Below are positions 16,573-25,407 of a stretch of 64,000 nucleotides of DNA, one piece after another. The stretch comes from Halomonas sp. UBA3074. GTDB lineage: Bacteria > Pseudomonadota > Gammaproteobacteria > Pseudomonadales > Halomonadaceae. Below the pieces are notes generated by a model. It saw nothing but the letters and a program-made list of their open reading frames with translations, had not been told where the DNA came from and searched no databases. The DNA lies in assembly GCF_002366715.1 (NCBI RefSeq), contig NZ_DFBS01000046.1, forward strand, positions 1 through 64,000, given 5' to 3'. How positions within the stretch are numbered: the first letter of the stretch is position 1; each line of letters starts with the position of its first letter. The translations under genes and the position numbers were made by a program.

Positions 16573-17115
16573 TCATATTTCCACCTCCTCTGGAATCAAC
16601 GCCAGCAGATCAGTGACGCCAATATCGATACCGGCTTGCGAGAGCAAGGTAGATACCTGCCCGCGGTGGTGGGTTTGGTGATTAAAAAAGTGGTTAATAA
16701 GGCGCGAGTAACTTCTGGTTGAAGCCACGCCTTTGGTGTTGTGGTAACTCAGTAGCGTATCCAGGTCATCATCGGTCAGCGCGGCTACCCAGTTAATAAT
16801 CACGCTGTCCAGCCAATGGCGATGCGCGCTTAGGCCTTGCATATCATCAAACAGGCGTTGATTGAGATGCGTTGGCGTGGGCAGCGGCTCCATTACCGCC
16901 AGTGTGGCGGCTGAAGAAGGATGAGCCGCAAACCGCTTAAGCCAAATCGTGTCGGCGACAACGATATGGTTCAAGGTGCCAAAAATAGAGCCAAAGAAAG
17001 CGCCTCTATCCTCTATAAGCTCAGCCGCACTTAGCTTGCTAGCGGCCTCATATACCTTGGCATTCATCCATTGGTTGTAGGATGCCATTAATGCAAAATG
17101 TGGTTGCAGTTCCAT
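16573..17115 (-). CDS. DinB/YfiT-family protein
   Basis: A 180-residue four-helix-bundle protein of the DinB superfamily (metal-dependent, thiol-linked enzymes such as bacillithiol or mycothiol transferases). The metal-site histidines appear in 'LNHIVVADTIWLKRF' and 'HFFNHQTHHRGQVSTLL'. The name comes from the B. subtilis damage-inducible gene and does not mean DNA polymerase IV. It is divergent from the radical SAM gene; the shared region contains LexA-like sites about 135 bp from this start. Substrate unknown. Confidence 0.85.
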   Translation of the reverse strand: MELQPHFALMASYNQWMNAKVYEAASKLSAAELIEDRGAFFGSIFGTLNHIVVADTIWLKRFAAHPSSAATLAVMEPLPTPTHLNQRLFDDMQGLSAHRHWLDSVIINWVAALTDDDLDTLLSYHNTKGVASTRSYSRLINHFFNHQTHHRGQVSTLLSQAGIDIGVTDLLALIPEEVEI

Positions 17116-17248
17116 AGGTCAAATCGCCTCTTTCCATGCTGGCAACAACGGGTTCTTTAAGCGTATGAAATAAAGACGCGTTTGTATCCCCGAATTTGCT
17201 ATTTAAGCCGCTAAGCGTTTTCTTGCGCCTTTTCCCAAACGCCATATA

Positions 17249-17280
17249 CTGTATAAATAGCCATATAGTTAGTTATACAG
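17249..17280. promoter_or_regulatory. Double LexA-like (SOS box) site
   Basis: Two 16-bp LexA-like sites abut in opposite orientation: 17249-17264 (CTGTATAAATAGCCAT, 14 of 16 to a CTGTATAWAWAHMCAG consensus by my count) and, on the minus strand, 17265-17280 (13 of 16). Their CTGTATAA outer arms form a 32-bp inverted repeat ending 14 bp before the radical SAM start codon. Confidence 0.65.
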
Positions 17281-17294
17281 GTCAGAGGTGGCAA

Positions 17295-18380
17295 ATGACG
17301 ATCCCCGATCAAACATCGAGTGTTTCAGCCGTGCGTAAAGGTCGCGGGGCAACGTACGATCCGCACAACCGTTTTGCACCTACCCATACCGTGGTGGAAG
17401 ACGACGGCTGGTGGCGTGAGGAAACGTCTACGACCATCGCCACCGAAGTGCGAGAAGAGGTGAGCAAGAGCGCGCTGTCGTGGAATAAATCGCCGGATTT
17501 ACCGTTTGATCGCTCGCTAAATCCTTATCGTGGCTGTGAACATGGCTGTGTTTATTGCTATGCGCGGCCCTCCCACGCTTACTGGGATCTATCGCCAGGG
17601 CTGGATTTTGAAACCAAGCTCATTGCCCGCAGCGGATTGGTAGAACGGTTGACGGAGGAGCTTTGCCACCCCAACTATGTATGCCGTCCAATCAACCTTT
17701 CCGGTAACACTGACTGCTACCAGCCGTTAGAGGCGACCTACCAAACCACCCGGCGTTTATTGGAGCTCTTACTCGAGTGCCGCCATCCGGTAACACTGGT
17801 AACTAAAAGCACACTGGTGCTGCGTGATTTAGACCTATTGGCAGAGATGGCGGAACATCGTTTGGTGCGGGTCTTTGTTAGCCTGACCAGCCTGGACGCC
17901 CATTTAAAGCGCACGCTAGAACCGCGGGCTGCGTCGCCCCAAGCGCGTTTACGGGCAATCCGTGAACTCAATACGGCGGGTGTGCCGGTAGGGACACTGA
18001 TTTCACCCGTTATCCCAGGGCTGACCGATCATGAAATCGAAAAACTACTCGAAGCCGCCAGCCGAGCAGGCGCACGAACGGCGGCTTGGATGTTGCTGCG
18101 CTTACCTTATGAAGTCGCGCCGCTATTCGAGGCGTGGCTGGAAGCTCACTACCCGGAACGCGCCGCCAAAGTGATGAGCCTTATGCACCAGTGCAGGGGC
18201 GGAAAAGCCTATGATGCCAAGTTTGGTAAGCGCTTTCGCGGGAAAGGTGTCTTTGCCGATCTGATTGCGCAGCGTTTTGCACGCGCCAGCCGCCAGTGGA
18301 ACATGCAGGATCGCACCGAGCAGGGTTTAAATACGCGGGATTTTCGCCCGCCGCGGGCGCAAGGTGACTTATTCATTTAA
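17295..18380 (+). CDS. PA0069-family radical SAM protein, SplB-like
   Basis: A 361-residue radical S-adenosylmethionine enzyme. The start at 17295 is chosen because the SOS-box region occupies the upstream extension. The iron-sulfur motif CxxxCxxC is Cys81, Cys85 and Cys88 in 'YRGCEHGCVYCYARPSHAY'. It is related to spore photoproduct lyase and named after P. aeruginosa PA0069, a gene I recall as LexA-controlled. Together with the double LexA-like site, this suggests a role in DNA damage response; the exact reaction is unknown. Followed 41 bp later by a small wHTH gene. Confidence 0.88.
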   Translation: MTIPDQTSSVSAVRKGRGATYDPHNRFAPTHTVVEDDGWWREETSTTIATEVREEVSKSALSWNKSPDLPFDRSLNPYRGCEHGCVYCYARPSHAYWDLSPGLDFETKLIARSGLVERLTEELCHPNYVCRPINLSGNTDCYQPLEATYQTTRRLLELLLECRHPVTLVTKSTLVLRDLDLLAEMAEHRLVRVFVSLTSLDAHLKRTLEPRAASPQARLRAIRELNTAGVPVGTLISPVIPGLTDHEIEKLLEAASRAGARTAAWMLLRLPYEVAPLFEAWLEAHYPERAAKVMSLMHQCRGGKAYDAKFGKRFRGKGVFADLIAQRFARASRQWNMQDRTEQGLNTRDFRPPRAQGDLFI

Positions 18381-18421
18381 GCTACACAGCGGATGAATCA
18401 TTTTGCTGTTAAGGAAGCCCT

Positions 18422-18721
18422 ATGCCCGCACTAAGCAAAACCAAATCAAGCTTTTACCGACGTTTATATGTGGCCTATTTAATCGAACAAGGCGCTGCCA
18501 GCGTCCCAGCCTTAATGGATGTCACGGGGATGCCGCGGCGCACCGCCCAGGACACCATCGCTTCACTTGCCGAGTTGGATATTGAGTGCGTGTTTACTAA
18601 AGATGACGGCGAACGCCATAATATTGGCCGCTATCAGATACGCGACTGGGGCGCGATAGACCCACGTTGGGTAGCCACACACGCTGAGCAACTTAAGCAA
18701 GCGCTTGGCTATGCTGTTTAG
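18422..18721 (+). CDS. Small winged helix-turn-helix protein
   Basis: A 99-residue protein with an N-terminal wHTH: 'RRLYVAYLIEQGAASVPALMDVTGMPRRTAQDTIASL', then a wing with 'TKDDGERHNIGRYQI'. 'KEEAL'-like ribosome site AAGGAAG lies just before the ATG. It may bind DNA, but no target is evident. It is co-directional with the radical SAM gene and converges on the copper ATPase gene, with their stop codons adjacent (18719-18724). Confidence 0.75.
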   Translation: MPALSKTKSSFYRRLYVAYLIEQGAASVPALMDVTGMPRRTAQDTIASLAELDIECVFTKDDGERHNIGRYQIRDWGAIDPRWVATHAEQLKQALGYAV

Positions 18722-20920
18722 TTAGTCATTGTCATCCGGCTCTGCCCAAGCCAGTCTCGCTGCGTTGAGGGTAACCGTCAGCGAACTTGCCGCCATGGCA
18801 AGCACCGCGACCAAGGGTGGAATAGCCATCACCACCACCAACCCCAAAGCCAGGGTGTTGTAGAGTGCTGAAAAAAATAGATTTTGCAGCATGATCCGCC
18901 GAGTGCGTTTAGCAATGTTAAGCAGTTTAACTACGCCGCCAATACCTGGCGTCATTAGCTGTGCCGAAGCACCTTCACGGGCGGCTTCGCTAGCACTCAG
19001 TGGGGCAATGCCCACCTCTGCCGCGGCCAGGCTCAATGTGTCGTTCACCCCATCTCCCACATAGAGTATTGGCGAAGGTAACGCCTGTAGCAGTCGAGCT
19101 TTGGCTTCGGGCGAGCGTTGGGCATAGCAGGCTTCTCGGACAAGCCCTACCTGTTCACCCAGCCAGCTAACAGCCCCCTGCCGGTCGCCGCTGATCATCG
19201 CGACGAAATAACCTGAATCAAGCAGGCGCTTCACGCTTGGTTTAGCGTCGTCTAGCGGCTGATCAGTGAGATAAAAAGTCGCCAACCAGCCCGATGAATC
19301 AGCCAACATCACTTGAGAAGCAAACGCCATCGCGGGGTCTTCTGCTTGGGAGGGCAACGCAATCCGCTGACGATTGAGCCAATTAGCGCTGCCAAGCGTT
19401 AGCCACTCGCCGCTATTTAACTGTACACGGCGCCCTTCGCCAGGCGATTCATTGACGGCTATGGCGTGCTGGAGGGTTTGATCAGAGGTCTGCTCACGTG
19501 GATTGCTCGACCAGTGTGCTAACGCGTGGGCTAATGGATGGTCGCTTCCAGCAACGGCGGTGCTTAGCGTGCACTGTACCGTATGTTTATCAGCACCCTC
19601 CCGCGCCTGCCAATGCAGCATGGAATGACTGCCGGTCGTTAAGGTGCCGGTTTTATCCAGCGCTACCGAGCGAATACACGCCAAGGTTTCAAGCGCTGCC
19701 GGGTCGCGTAGCGCAATACCTTGCTGCATGGATTGGCCACTACCAGCAAGGCTTGCCAACGGTACTGCAAGGCCAACCGCACAGGGGCAGGCCACCACCA
19801 GTACGGAAAGCGACCGCACAAACGCCTCCTCCCAGCCCAGCCCCATTAGTAGCGCGCCCGGTAGTGTTAACAGCGCCAGTAGCAGCGCAAGGGGGCTTAG
19901 CCAAGCAGCAAAACGATCGGCAAGTTTCTGCAGCTCGCCTTTTTTAGCTTGATAGCGGCGCATTTCGTCACATAAACGGTCTAAGCGTCGCTTGCCTACT
20001 CCCGCACTTACCTCCATGACCACTGGCACCGTACCCAGGAGTCGGCACCCAGCGTATGCCCTTTGCCCAGCATTGAAATAGCGCGGCAGGCTTTCACCGG
20101 TCAGCGAGGCGGTATCGATCCAGGCCGCGTCAACCAAGGTGCCATCAAGCGCCAGCAGTTCGCCGGGTGCTAACTCGACACGCCACCCGGCAGCGACTTC
20201 ATCAGCCAGCAGCGTTACCCACTTTTCATGCTGCCAAGCGCGTACCTTTGCATTCGGTAGGGAGACGGCGTCCAGCGCTTTCAGCCCACGATGACGGCAC
20301 AAGGTTTCTACTAACCTGCCGACTAATAGCAGCACAATCAGCATCACCGCCGTATCAAAATAAACCTCTGTTGAGCCACGCCACAGTAGGCCTATTGAGA
20401 CAATGACCGCACCCATGACGCCAAGGCTAACGAGCACATCCATGCCAGGGCGCTTGGCGAGCAGCGTGCGCCATCCTGCTCGGTAAAACGGGACACCGGC
20501 AAACAGCACCACGGGAAGCGAAAAAGCCCCCGACACCCACGCCACCACCTGCTCGATCTGTTCATTGGGCAGAGCCGATGCGTAAATCAAAATGGAGGCA
20601 AGCATGGTCCACATGCCAAATAGCGACCCCACCATCAGCCTCAGCGTAAGGTAGCGGCTCTCCTCCTCCAAGCGCGCATGGGCATCGCCCACCGGCTCAA
20701 GCTCCGTCAGCCGGTAGCTTAGCCGCTGAACCTTTGAAGCAAGTACTGAGAGCTCTGTCGCGGCTGGCGTGCCGCTTATACACAGCGTGGCGCTGGGGTA
20801 ATGCACGCTAACGTCGTGCACGCCACTTAGCCGTTTGAGGGAGCCTTCCACGGCCAGTGCGCAACTGGTGCACCACATGCCGTGAAGGGTATAGAGCTTT
20901 TCTGCGCGGGTATCCGTCAT
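18722..20920 (-). CDS. CcoI/FixI-like copper-transporting P-type ATPase
   Basis: Inner-membrane heavy-metal pump, likely exporting copper for oxidase assembly. From the ATG at 20920 (a TTG five codons earlier overlaps the upstream gene) it has about 732 residues. It has an N-terminal metal-binding domain with Cys17-x-x-Cys20 ('GMWCTSC'), eight predicted helices, the 'ACPCAVG' metal site, the 'DKTGT' phosphorylation site and 'GDGVND'. The 'MWCxSC' form and its place behind the oxidase genes point to the CcoI/FixI type rather than detoxifying CopA. Last gene of the oxidase cluster. Confidence 0.9.
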   Translation of the reverse strand: MTDTRAEKLYTLHGMWCTSCALAVEGSLKRLSGVHDVSVHYPSATLCISGTPAATELSVLASKVQRLSYRLTELEPVGDAHARLEEESRYLTLRLMVGSLFGMWTMLASILIYASALPNEQIEQVVAWVSGAFSLPVVLFAGVPFYRAGWRTLLAKRPGMDVLVSLGVMGAVIVSIGLLWRGSTEVYFDTAVMLIVLLLVGRLVETLCRHRGLKALDAVSLPNAKVRAWQHEKWVTLLADEVAAGWRVELAPGELLALDGTLVDAAWIDTASLTGESLPRYFNAGQRAYAGCRLLGTVPVVMEVSAGVGKRRLDRLCDEMRRYQAKKGELQKLADRFAAWLSPLALLLALLTLPGALLMGLGWEEAFVRSLSVLVVACPCAVGLAVPLASLAGSGQSMQQGIALRDPAALETLACIRSVALDKTGTLTTGSHSMLHWQAREGADKHTVQCTLSTAVAGSDHPLAHALAHWSSNPREQTSDQTLQHAIAVNESPGEGRRVQLNSGEWLTLGSANWLNRQRIALPSQAEDPAMAFASQVMLADSSGWLATFYLTDQPLDDAKPSVKRLLDSGYFVAMISGDRQGAVSWLGEQVGLVREACYAQRSPEAKARLLQALPSPILYVGDGVNDTLSLAAAEVGIAPLSASEAAREGASAQLMTPGIGGVVKLLNIAKRTRRIMLQNLFFSALYNTLALGLVVVMAIPPLVAVLAMAASSLTVTLNAARLAWAEPDDND

Positions 20921-20925
20921 CCCAC

Positions 20926-21282
20926 TCACAGGCAAGGCGGAATGCCGAGGATCGGCATCGCAGCAAACAAGACACCCAGTGTTGAAAAGAGATACAGCCC
21001 GGCTGACACCCGCGCATTAAAGCGCAGCCGCCCTTCATGGCGTTTACCCATGCGGTAACAGCCCACCGTTAACATGGCAAGCAGGCCAACAGCGGCAAGA
21101 CTGACCACTAACAGCATCGCATTCACCAGGGTAAACACGCCCTGCTCTGGGTCAGGGGGAATCACTTCACAGGCCACAGCATGGCCACCGTAAACCGTTA
21201 CAAACCAAGCGCTCCAAAGCGTTAAACCAATGACAAAGTGCAATGGATGGGTTAAATGTAAGCGCTGTATCGCGATAGCCAT
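20926..21282 (-). CDS. Small membrane protein of the oxidase cluster
   Basis: A 118-residue protein with about three hydrophobic helices (near 15-33, 51-70 and 90-112). It begins 4 bp behind the fused subunit I-III gene, with GGGAG upstream, and ends just before the copper ATPase start. I do not recognise the family. From its position it could be an accessory subunit or assembly factor of the oxidase. Its 'PPCL' C-terminus carries a Cys, and a second Cys lies at 'AVACEV'. Confidence 0.65.
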   Translation of the reverse strand: MAIAIQRLHLTHPLHFVIGLTLWSAWFVTVYGGHAVACEVIPPDPEQGVFTLVNAMLLVVSLAAVGLLAMLTVGCYRMGKRHEGRLRFNARVSAGLYLFSTLGVLFAAMPILGIPPCL

Positions 21283-21286
21283 CGGT

Positions 21287-23824
21287 TTAGCTCCCTATCA
21301 CCCGCGGCAACACGGCAAGTGCGCCGACGATAATCCAGAATGTCGCCACGTTGTATCGCCATAGTTGAGCAACCACGGCGGGCTCAAAAGGCGCATGGGC
21401 GCCCACATAGCCGAAGCCCACTCGCAGCCCCTGAAGCAGTGCTAGCACCGCCCCCAAGCCACCATGTAATAGTGCATAAGCGAGTCCCACCATGATAATG
21501 GCATCGTGGGAGCTTTCCGTAACCGCCAGTTCTGCGCTCAGCAATACCCAAAGCGTGATGCCTACCTGGACAAAGCCCAGCGCACTGATCCCAAACATCC
21601 CTATCGCCAGCCCCGCATCACGCTTCTGGCGCAAACCATGCACTTGTTTCTCGAGGATGCCTGCGCCTAGCGTGAGTACCCCACCGGCCACCAGCAGGCC
21701 CACTAAGGAGAGGGGCGATTCGTCAGGCATCCGCCATCCGGGCGAAACCGTCCAAAGGTAGAACCAGCCAAACAGGTAGGAAAGAAAAAACGAGCCATTG
21801 GCCAGCATGGTAATCGACATTGCCCACAAGCCTGGGCCATCCATGGTGCGCGAATGGAGCGGCGGATCGCCGGGCGCCACCTGGGCATCAGGCGCTGCCT
21901 TGGGGTGCGCGCCGTTTTCCCATGACCAGCGCAATAGGAAGAGGACAGCGATGACAACGGCGATAGCGGCCAGCGGGTAAAGGCGTGTCAGTAGGCTCAA
22001 ACACACGACTGCCAACGCCATTGCAGCGAACAGAGGCCACCAGGAGTTGCCCGGCAGGTGAATGATTTCCCGCACCTTGCCGGTTAACGGATCAGTGCCC
22101 CACATTTCACGACGCCCGTGGGTCGCGACGGCCAAGCCATGCTGTCCTTCCGCGATGGTGCGCGGTAGCTCAGGGTCATCCCAGAGCGGATGACGGGTTT
22201 CGATGTTGGGCAAACTGACGAAATTATAGGCACTCGGCGGCATGCGATTAGCCCACTCCAGACCATCCGAATGCCAGGGGTTCGTTTTAGCGGGTTTACC
22301 GAAGCGGAAATGTAGCGCCATATCCAGTAGCACCATGGCGATGCCGGCCGACATAATGAAACCACCCACGGAGGAGATGAGGTTAGTTATATCCCAGCCC
22401 ATGCCCGGTTCATAAGAGTAAACGCGGCGCGGCATGCCCAGCAGCCCGGTCCAGTGCATAATCAAAAAAGTAGTATTAAAGCCGATAAACGTCAGCCAAA
22501 AGCCCCATTTACCCAGCGTTTCAGAAGGCATGCGTCCAGAGAAAAGCGGCAACCAGTAGTAAAGCCCGGCAATCAGCGGGAAGAACATCCCGCCCACCAA
22601 CACGTAATGCATATGCGCGACCACAAAGTGGGTGTCGTGCACCTGCCAGTTAAACGGCACCAGCGCCAGCATCACCCCCGTTAAGCCACCACACACAAAG
22701 ATAACCAAAAAGCCTACGATCCATAGCATCGGCAGCTTCATTTTTGGCTTACCCAGCCATAGCGTCGCCAGCCAAACGAACACCTGAATCGCAGTTGGCA
22801 CCGCGACCAGCATGCTGGCAGCCGAAAAAAAGGCTTGAGCCAGTTGGGGAATCCCTACGGTAAACATGTGGTGAACCCACAGCCCAAAACTGATGAAACC
22901 GGTAGTGATAATGGCAAAAACCACCCAGCCATAGCCCACAATTGGTCGTCCAGCGAAGACAGGGATCAGTGTGGAAACGATCCCTGCCGCCGGCAGGAAG
23001 ATAATGTAAACCTCGGGATGGCCGAACAGCCAGAAAAGGTGCTGCCATAGGATCGGGTCACCGCCCCCGGCTACATCGAAAAAGGGCATCCCCGCGGCGC
23101 GTTCGAGTTCAAGCAAAATACTGCCCAGAATGAGCGGCGGAAAGCCCAAGACGATCATCATCGCCATCGCCAGAATGTACCAAGCAAACAGCGGCATTTT
23201 ATGCAGTGCCATTCCCTGAGTGCGCGTACGCAGTATCGAAACGACTAACTCTACCCCCGCAGAGAGCGCGGAGATTTCTACGAAGGTGATGCCTAACAGC
23301 CAAAAATCTGAGCCTAAACCTGGCGAGTACTCGCTGCTGCTGAGCGGGGTGTACATGAACCAGCCGCTGTTCGGGGCCATCTCTATGATCAGGCTAAACG
23401 TTATAATGATACCGCCGAACAGGTAACACCAATAACCGAGCGACGTGAGCCGCGGGCAGACCAAATCACGTGCACCGATCATCTTGGGGATCATGTAAAT
23501 CGCCAGCCCTTCCAGGATCGGGATAGCGAACAGGAACATCATCACCGTACCGTGCATGGTGGTGACTTGGTTATAGATGTCTGGCGTCATAAAATCTTGA
23601 TCAGGCAGCGCTAACTGAGTGCGCACGAGCATGGCCAGCATGCCGCCAATCAAGAAAAATACCATCCCAGTGATCATGAACCTCAGACCCAGCGTGGTGT
23701 GGTTGACGATGGTCAATGCTTTTAAACCACGTGGGTTGCCCCAAATTTCATTCAAGTCGCTGTGTAACTGATCGGGGTGTCGTTGATCGCCAGGAGGCGA
23801 TACATCGCGGTCAATAGTCGTCAT
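21287..23824 (-). CDS. Cytochrome c oxidase subunits I and III fused (caa3 type)
   Basis: The ATG at 23824 overlaps the subunit II stop (ATGA). The 845-residue protein has subunit I in roughly residues 1-570: 'LFGHPEVYI' with the Cu-B His and cross-linked Tyr, 'VHHMFTVG' with two Cu-B His, and 'HDTHFVVAHMHYVL' with heme ligands. A soluble linker is followed by a subunit III-like part from about 600 ('SFFLSYLFGWFYLW' to the end). I-III fusions are known in caa3-type enzymes. It reduces oxygen to water at the inner membrane and pumps protons. Confidence 0.93.
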   Translation of the reverse strand: MTTIDRDVSPPGDQRHPDQLHSDLNEIWGNPRGLKALTIVNHTTLGLRFMITGMVFFLIGGMLAMLVRTQLALPDQDFMTPDIYNQVTTMHGTVMMFLFAIPILEGLAIYMIPKMIGARDLVCPRLTSLGYWCYLFGGIIITFSLIIEMAPNSGWFMYTPLSSSEYSPGLGSDFWLLGITFVEISALSAGVELVVSILRTRTQGMALHKMPLFAWYILAMAMMIVLGFPPLILGSILLELERAAGMPFFDVAGGGDPILWQHLFWLFGHPEVYIIFLPAAGIVSTLIPVFAGRPIVGYGWVVFAIITTGFISFGLWVHHMFTVGIPQLAQAFFSAASMLVAVPTAIQVFVWLATLWLGKPKMKLPMLWIVGFLVIFVCGGLTGVMLALVPFNWQVHDTHFVVAHMHYVLVGGMFFPLIAGLYYWLPLFSGRMPSETLGKWGFWLTFIGFNTTFLIMHWTGLLGMPRRVYSYEPGMGWDITNLISSVGGFIMSAGIAMVLLDMALHFRFGKPAKTNPWHSDGLEWANRMPPSAYNFVSLPNIETRHPLWDDPELPRTIAEGQHGLAVATHGRREMWGTDPLTGKVREIIHLPGNSWWPLFAAMALAVVCLSLLTRLYPLAAIAVVIAVLFLLRWSWENGAHPKAAPDAQVAPGDPPLHSRTMDGPGLWAMSITMLANGSFFLSYLFGWFYLWTVSPGWRMPDESPLSLVGLLVAGGVLTLGAGILEKQVHGLRQKRDAGLAIGMFGISALGFVQVGITLWVLLSAELAVTESSHDAIIMVGLAYALLHGGLGAVLALLQGLRVGFGYVGAHAPFEPAVVAQLWRYNVATFWIIVGALAVLPRVIGS

Positions 23825-24900
23825 GGTGTGAGCGTCTCCAACCAAGCACCCAGGGACGCCAAGGTAGCGGTATCAATATCATCATGGGGCGGCATTTTAT
23901 TGCCCGGTTTTAACTGCTGATGATGTTGCAGCCAGTGGGTTACCGCACCTTCCTCCATGGCCATAATGCCTGCGCCCAAACTGGTGCGACTACCGAGATC
24001 GGAGAGATCTGGCCCTTCGTCACCGTTCGAGAGCCCCGCGACTCGGTGGCAGCTCGCGCAATGGTTCATAAATGCCTCCCTGGCAGGTTCATGCTGTTGA
24101 TCGTTCGTCGCCAGCGACGATAGCGGATTCTCTTGGCGGGCAGCTAACCACGCGTCATACTCGTCACGCTCGACGGCTTCCACATAAAGCTGCATTTGCG
24201 TGTGTTGGGCTCCGCAAAATTCGGCGCACTGAGCCCCAAATACCGCGGGTTCATCCGCTTCCAAGCGTATTTTATTAACGCGCCCAGGCACCATGTCGAT
24301 CTTGCCCCCTAACCGCGGCACCCAAAAAGCATGGATGACATCAGCACCGGTAACGTGGAAATCGACCGGCTCGCCTGCAGGCATGATCAATTGATTGGAG
24401 GTGACGACTTCGCCCCCTTCTGCCCCGGGGTAACGCACTTCCCACCACCACTGATGGCCGATGACTTCAATGACCTCCGGCGGCTCGCCAAGCGGCAGCG
24501 TCAGCATCCGCTGCCCGGTTGGCACCCCAAAAGCGAGCAGCGCGGTAATGCTGGCCACCGGCAGTAAGATACCACCACCGATGATCCATCGCCGTGCCAC
24601 TCGGCGCTCTTCTGCCGGCGTGCGCGTTACCTCTTTACGCTTGAAGGTAAACAGCCAAAGCACGGTGACCATGACCAGCACCACGGTGCCAAACCCAAGC
24701 ATCACCCACCAGATCATCACCACATCTCGCGCGGCTTGGCCTGCTGGGTCTAGAATAGACTTATCGCCCGCACAACCGCTTAGCATTAAGGTCGCTAACA
24801 GTACGAGCTGAATCCCCAGCCGGTTGACCCACGGCTGGGTTAAGCGTTGAATGCTTATTAAACGTCGGGTACTTATTAAGTGTTGAACACTGAGCCTCAT
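23821..24900 (-). CDS. Cytochrome c oxidase subunit II with fused cytochrome c domain
   Basis: The ATG at 24900 has AAAAGGA upstream; a GTG eight codons earlier is less likely. The protein has about 359 residues. It has a lipobox 'LSGC' with Cys43, two membrane helices, the Cu-A domain with 'CAEFCGAQHTQM', and a C-terminal class I cytochrome c domain with 'CASCH'. This fusion defines the caa3 type. The 'HQWWWEVRYP' aromatic patch for electron entry is present. Before the lipobox is an 18-bp triple repeat (24838-24891) coding for SVQHLI-STRRLI-SIQRLT. First gene of the cluster. Confidence 0.93.
   Translation of the reverse strand: MRLSVQHLISTRRLISIQRLTQPWVNRLGIQLVLLATLMLSGCAGDKSILDPAGQAARDVVMIWWVMLGFGTVVLVMVTVLWLFTFKRKEVTRTPAEERRVARRWIIGGGILLPVASITALLAFGVPTGQRMLTLPLGEPPEVIEVIGHQWWWEVRYPGAEGGEVVTSNQLIMPAGEPVDFHVTGADVIHAFWVPRLGGKIDMVPGRVNKIRLEADEPAVFGAQCAEFCGAQHTQMQLYVEAVERDEYDAWLAARQENPLSSLATNDQQHEPAREAFMNHCASCHRVAGLSNGDEGPDLSDLGSRTSLGAGIMAMEEGAVTHWLQHHQQLKPGNKMPPHDDIDTATLASLGAWLETLTP
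24838..24891 (-). repeat. 18-bp tandem repeat, three copies, in the subunit II signal peptide
   Basis: Units at 24874-24891, 24856-24873 and 24838-24855 encode the degenerate hexapeptide S-[VTI]-[QR]-[HR]-L-[IT]. They lengthen the basic n-region ahead of the lipobox. Confidence 0.7.
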
Positions 24901-24935
24901 GCCTGAATTCCTTTTTCTGCCCACAGGAAGTGACT

Positions 24936-25397
24936 ATGGCAAAAAATCGTCAGCTCTCGATCGTGAGCCGCGCCTCTATCGCCGGCCATCCTTTGCATCC
25001 AGTAATGATCCACTTCCCTGTTGCCGCGCTGTTGGCACTGGTAGCCAGCGACATTGGCTTCTTGCTGAGTGGTGATGAATTCTGGCTGCGCGCTAGCCTG
25101 TGGCTGGCTGGTGTCGGTGCGTTTGGCGGCTGGATTGCCAGTACGGCAGGCATCATCGACCTGGTGACCGTACCTCGCATTCGCCGCCTGATTACCGGCT
25201 GGAGCCACGCCATCGTTGCCGTTGTGATGCTCTCGCTGGCGTCGCTGAACTGGCTGCTGCGGTTTAACGACGCCAGCGCGATTTTGCCCTGGGGCTTGGC
25301 CGTTTCGTTGGTTACCGCGGGCTTGATTGCCGTGGCGGGCCTGCTGGGCGGGCAGCTGGTGTATGAACACGCGGTGGGGGTCGACGTTGAAAAGTAG
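24936..25397 (+). CDS. DUF2231 membrane protein
   Basis: A 153-residue protein starting at the ATG at 24936 with AGGAAG upstream. 'AGHPLHPVMIHFPVALL'-like residues (here 'IAGHPLHPVMIHFPVAALL') are the DUF2231 signature, and four membrane helices follow. The conserved His residues in 'HPLHPVMIHFP' resemble a heme or metal site, but function is not established. It is divergent from subunit II with only 35 bp between start codons, so the two promoters overlap the coding starts. Its tight link to the oxidase suggests a respiratory role (inference). Confidence 0.85.
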   Translation: MAKNRQLSIVSRASIAGHPLHPVMIHFPVAALLALVASDIGFLLSGDEFWLRASLWLAGVGAFGGWIASTAGIIDLVTVPRIRRLITGWSHAIVAVVMLSLASLNWLLRFNDASAILPWGLAVSLVTAGLIAVAGLLGGQLVYEHAVGVDVEK

Positions 25398-25407
25398 CGC
25401 CACAGTG

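Noticed and set aside
17196..17294. N-terminal extension of the radical SAM ORF
   Set aside because: It runs through the double LexA-like site and lacks family similarity.
24897..25403. Gln/His-rich 168-codon minus-strand frame
   Set aside because: Antisense to the DUF2231 membrane protein, whose signature motif is intact.
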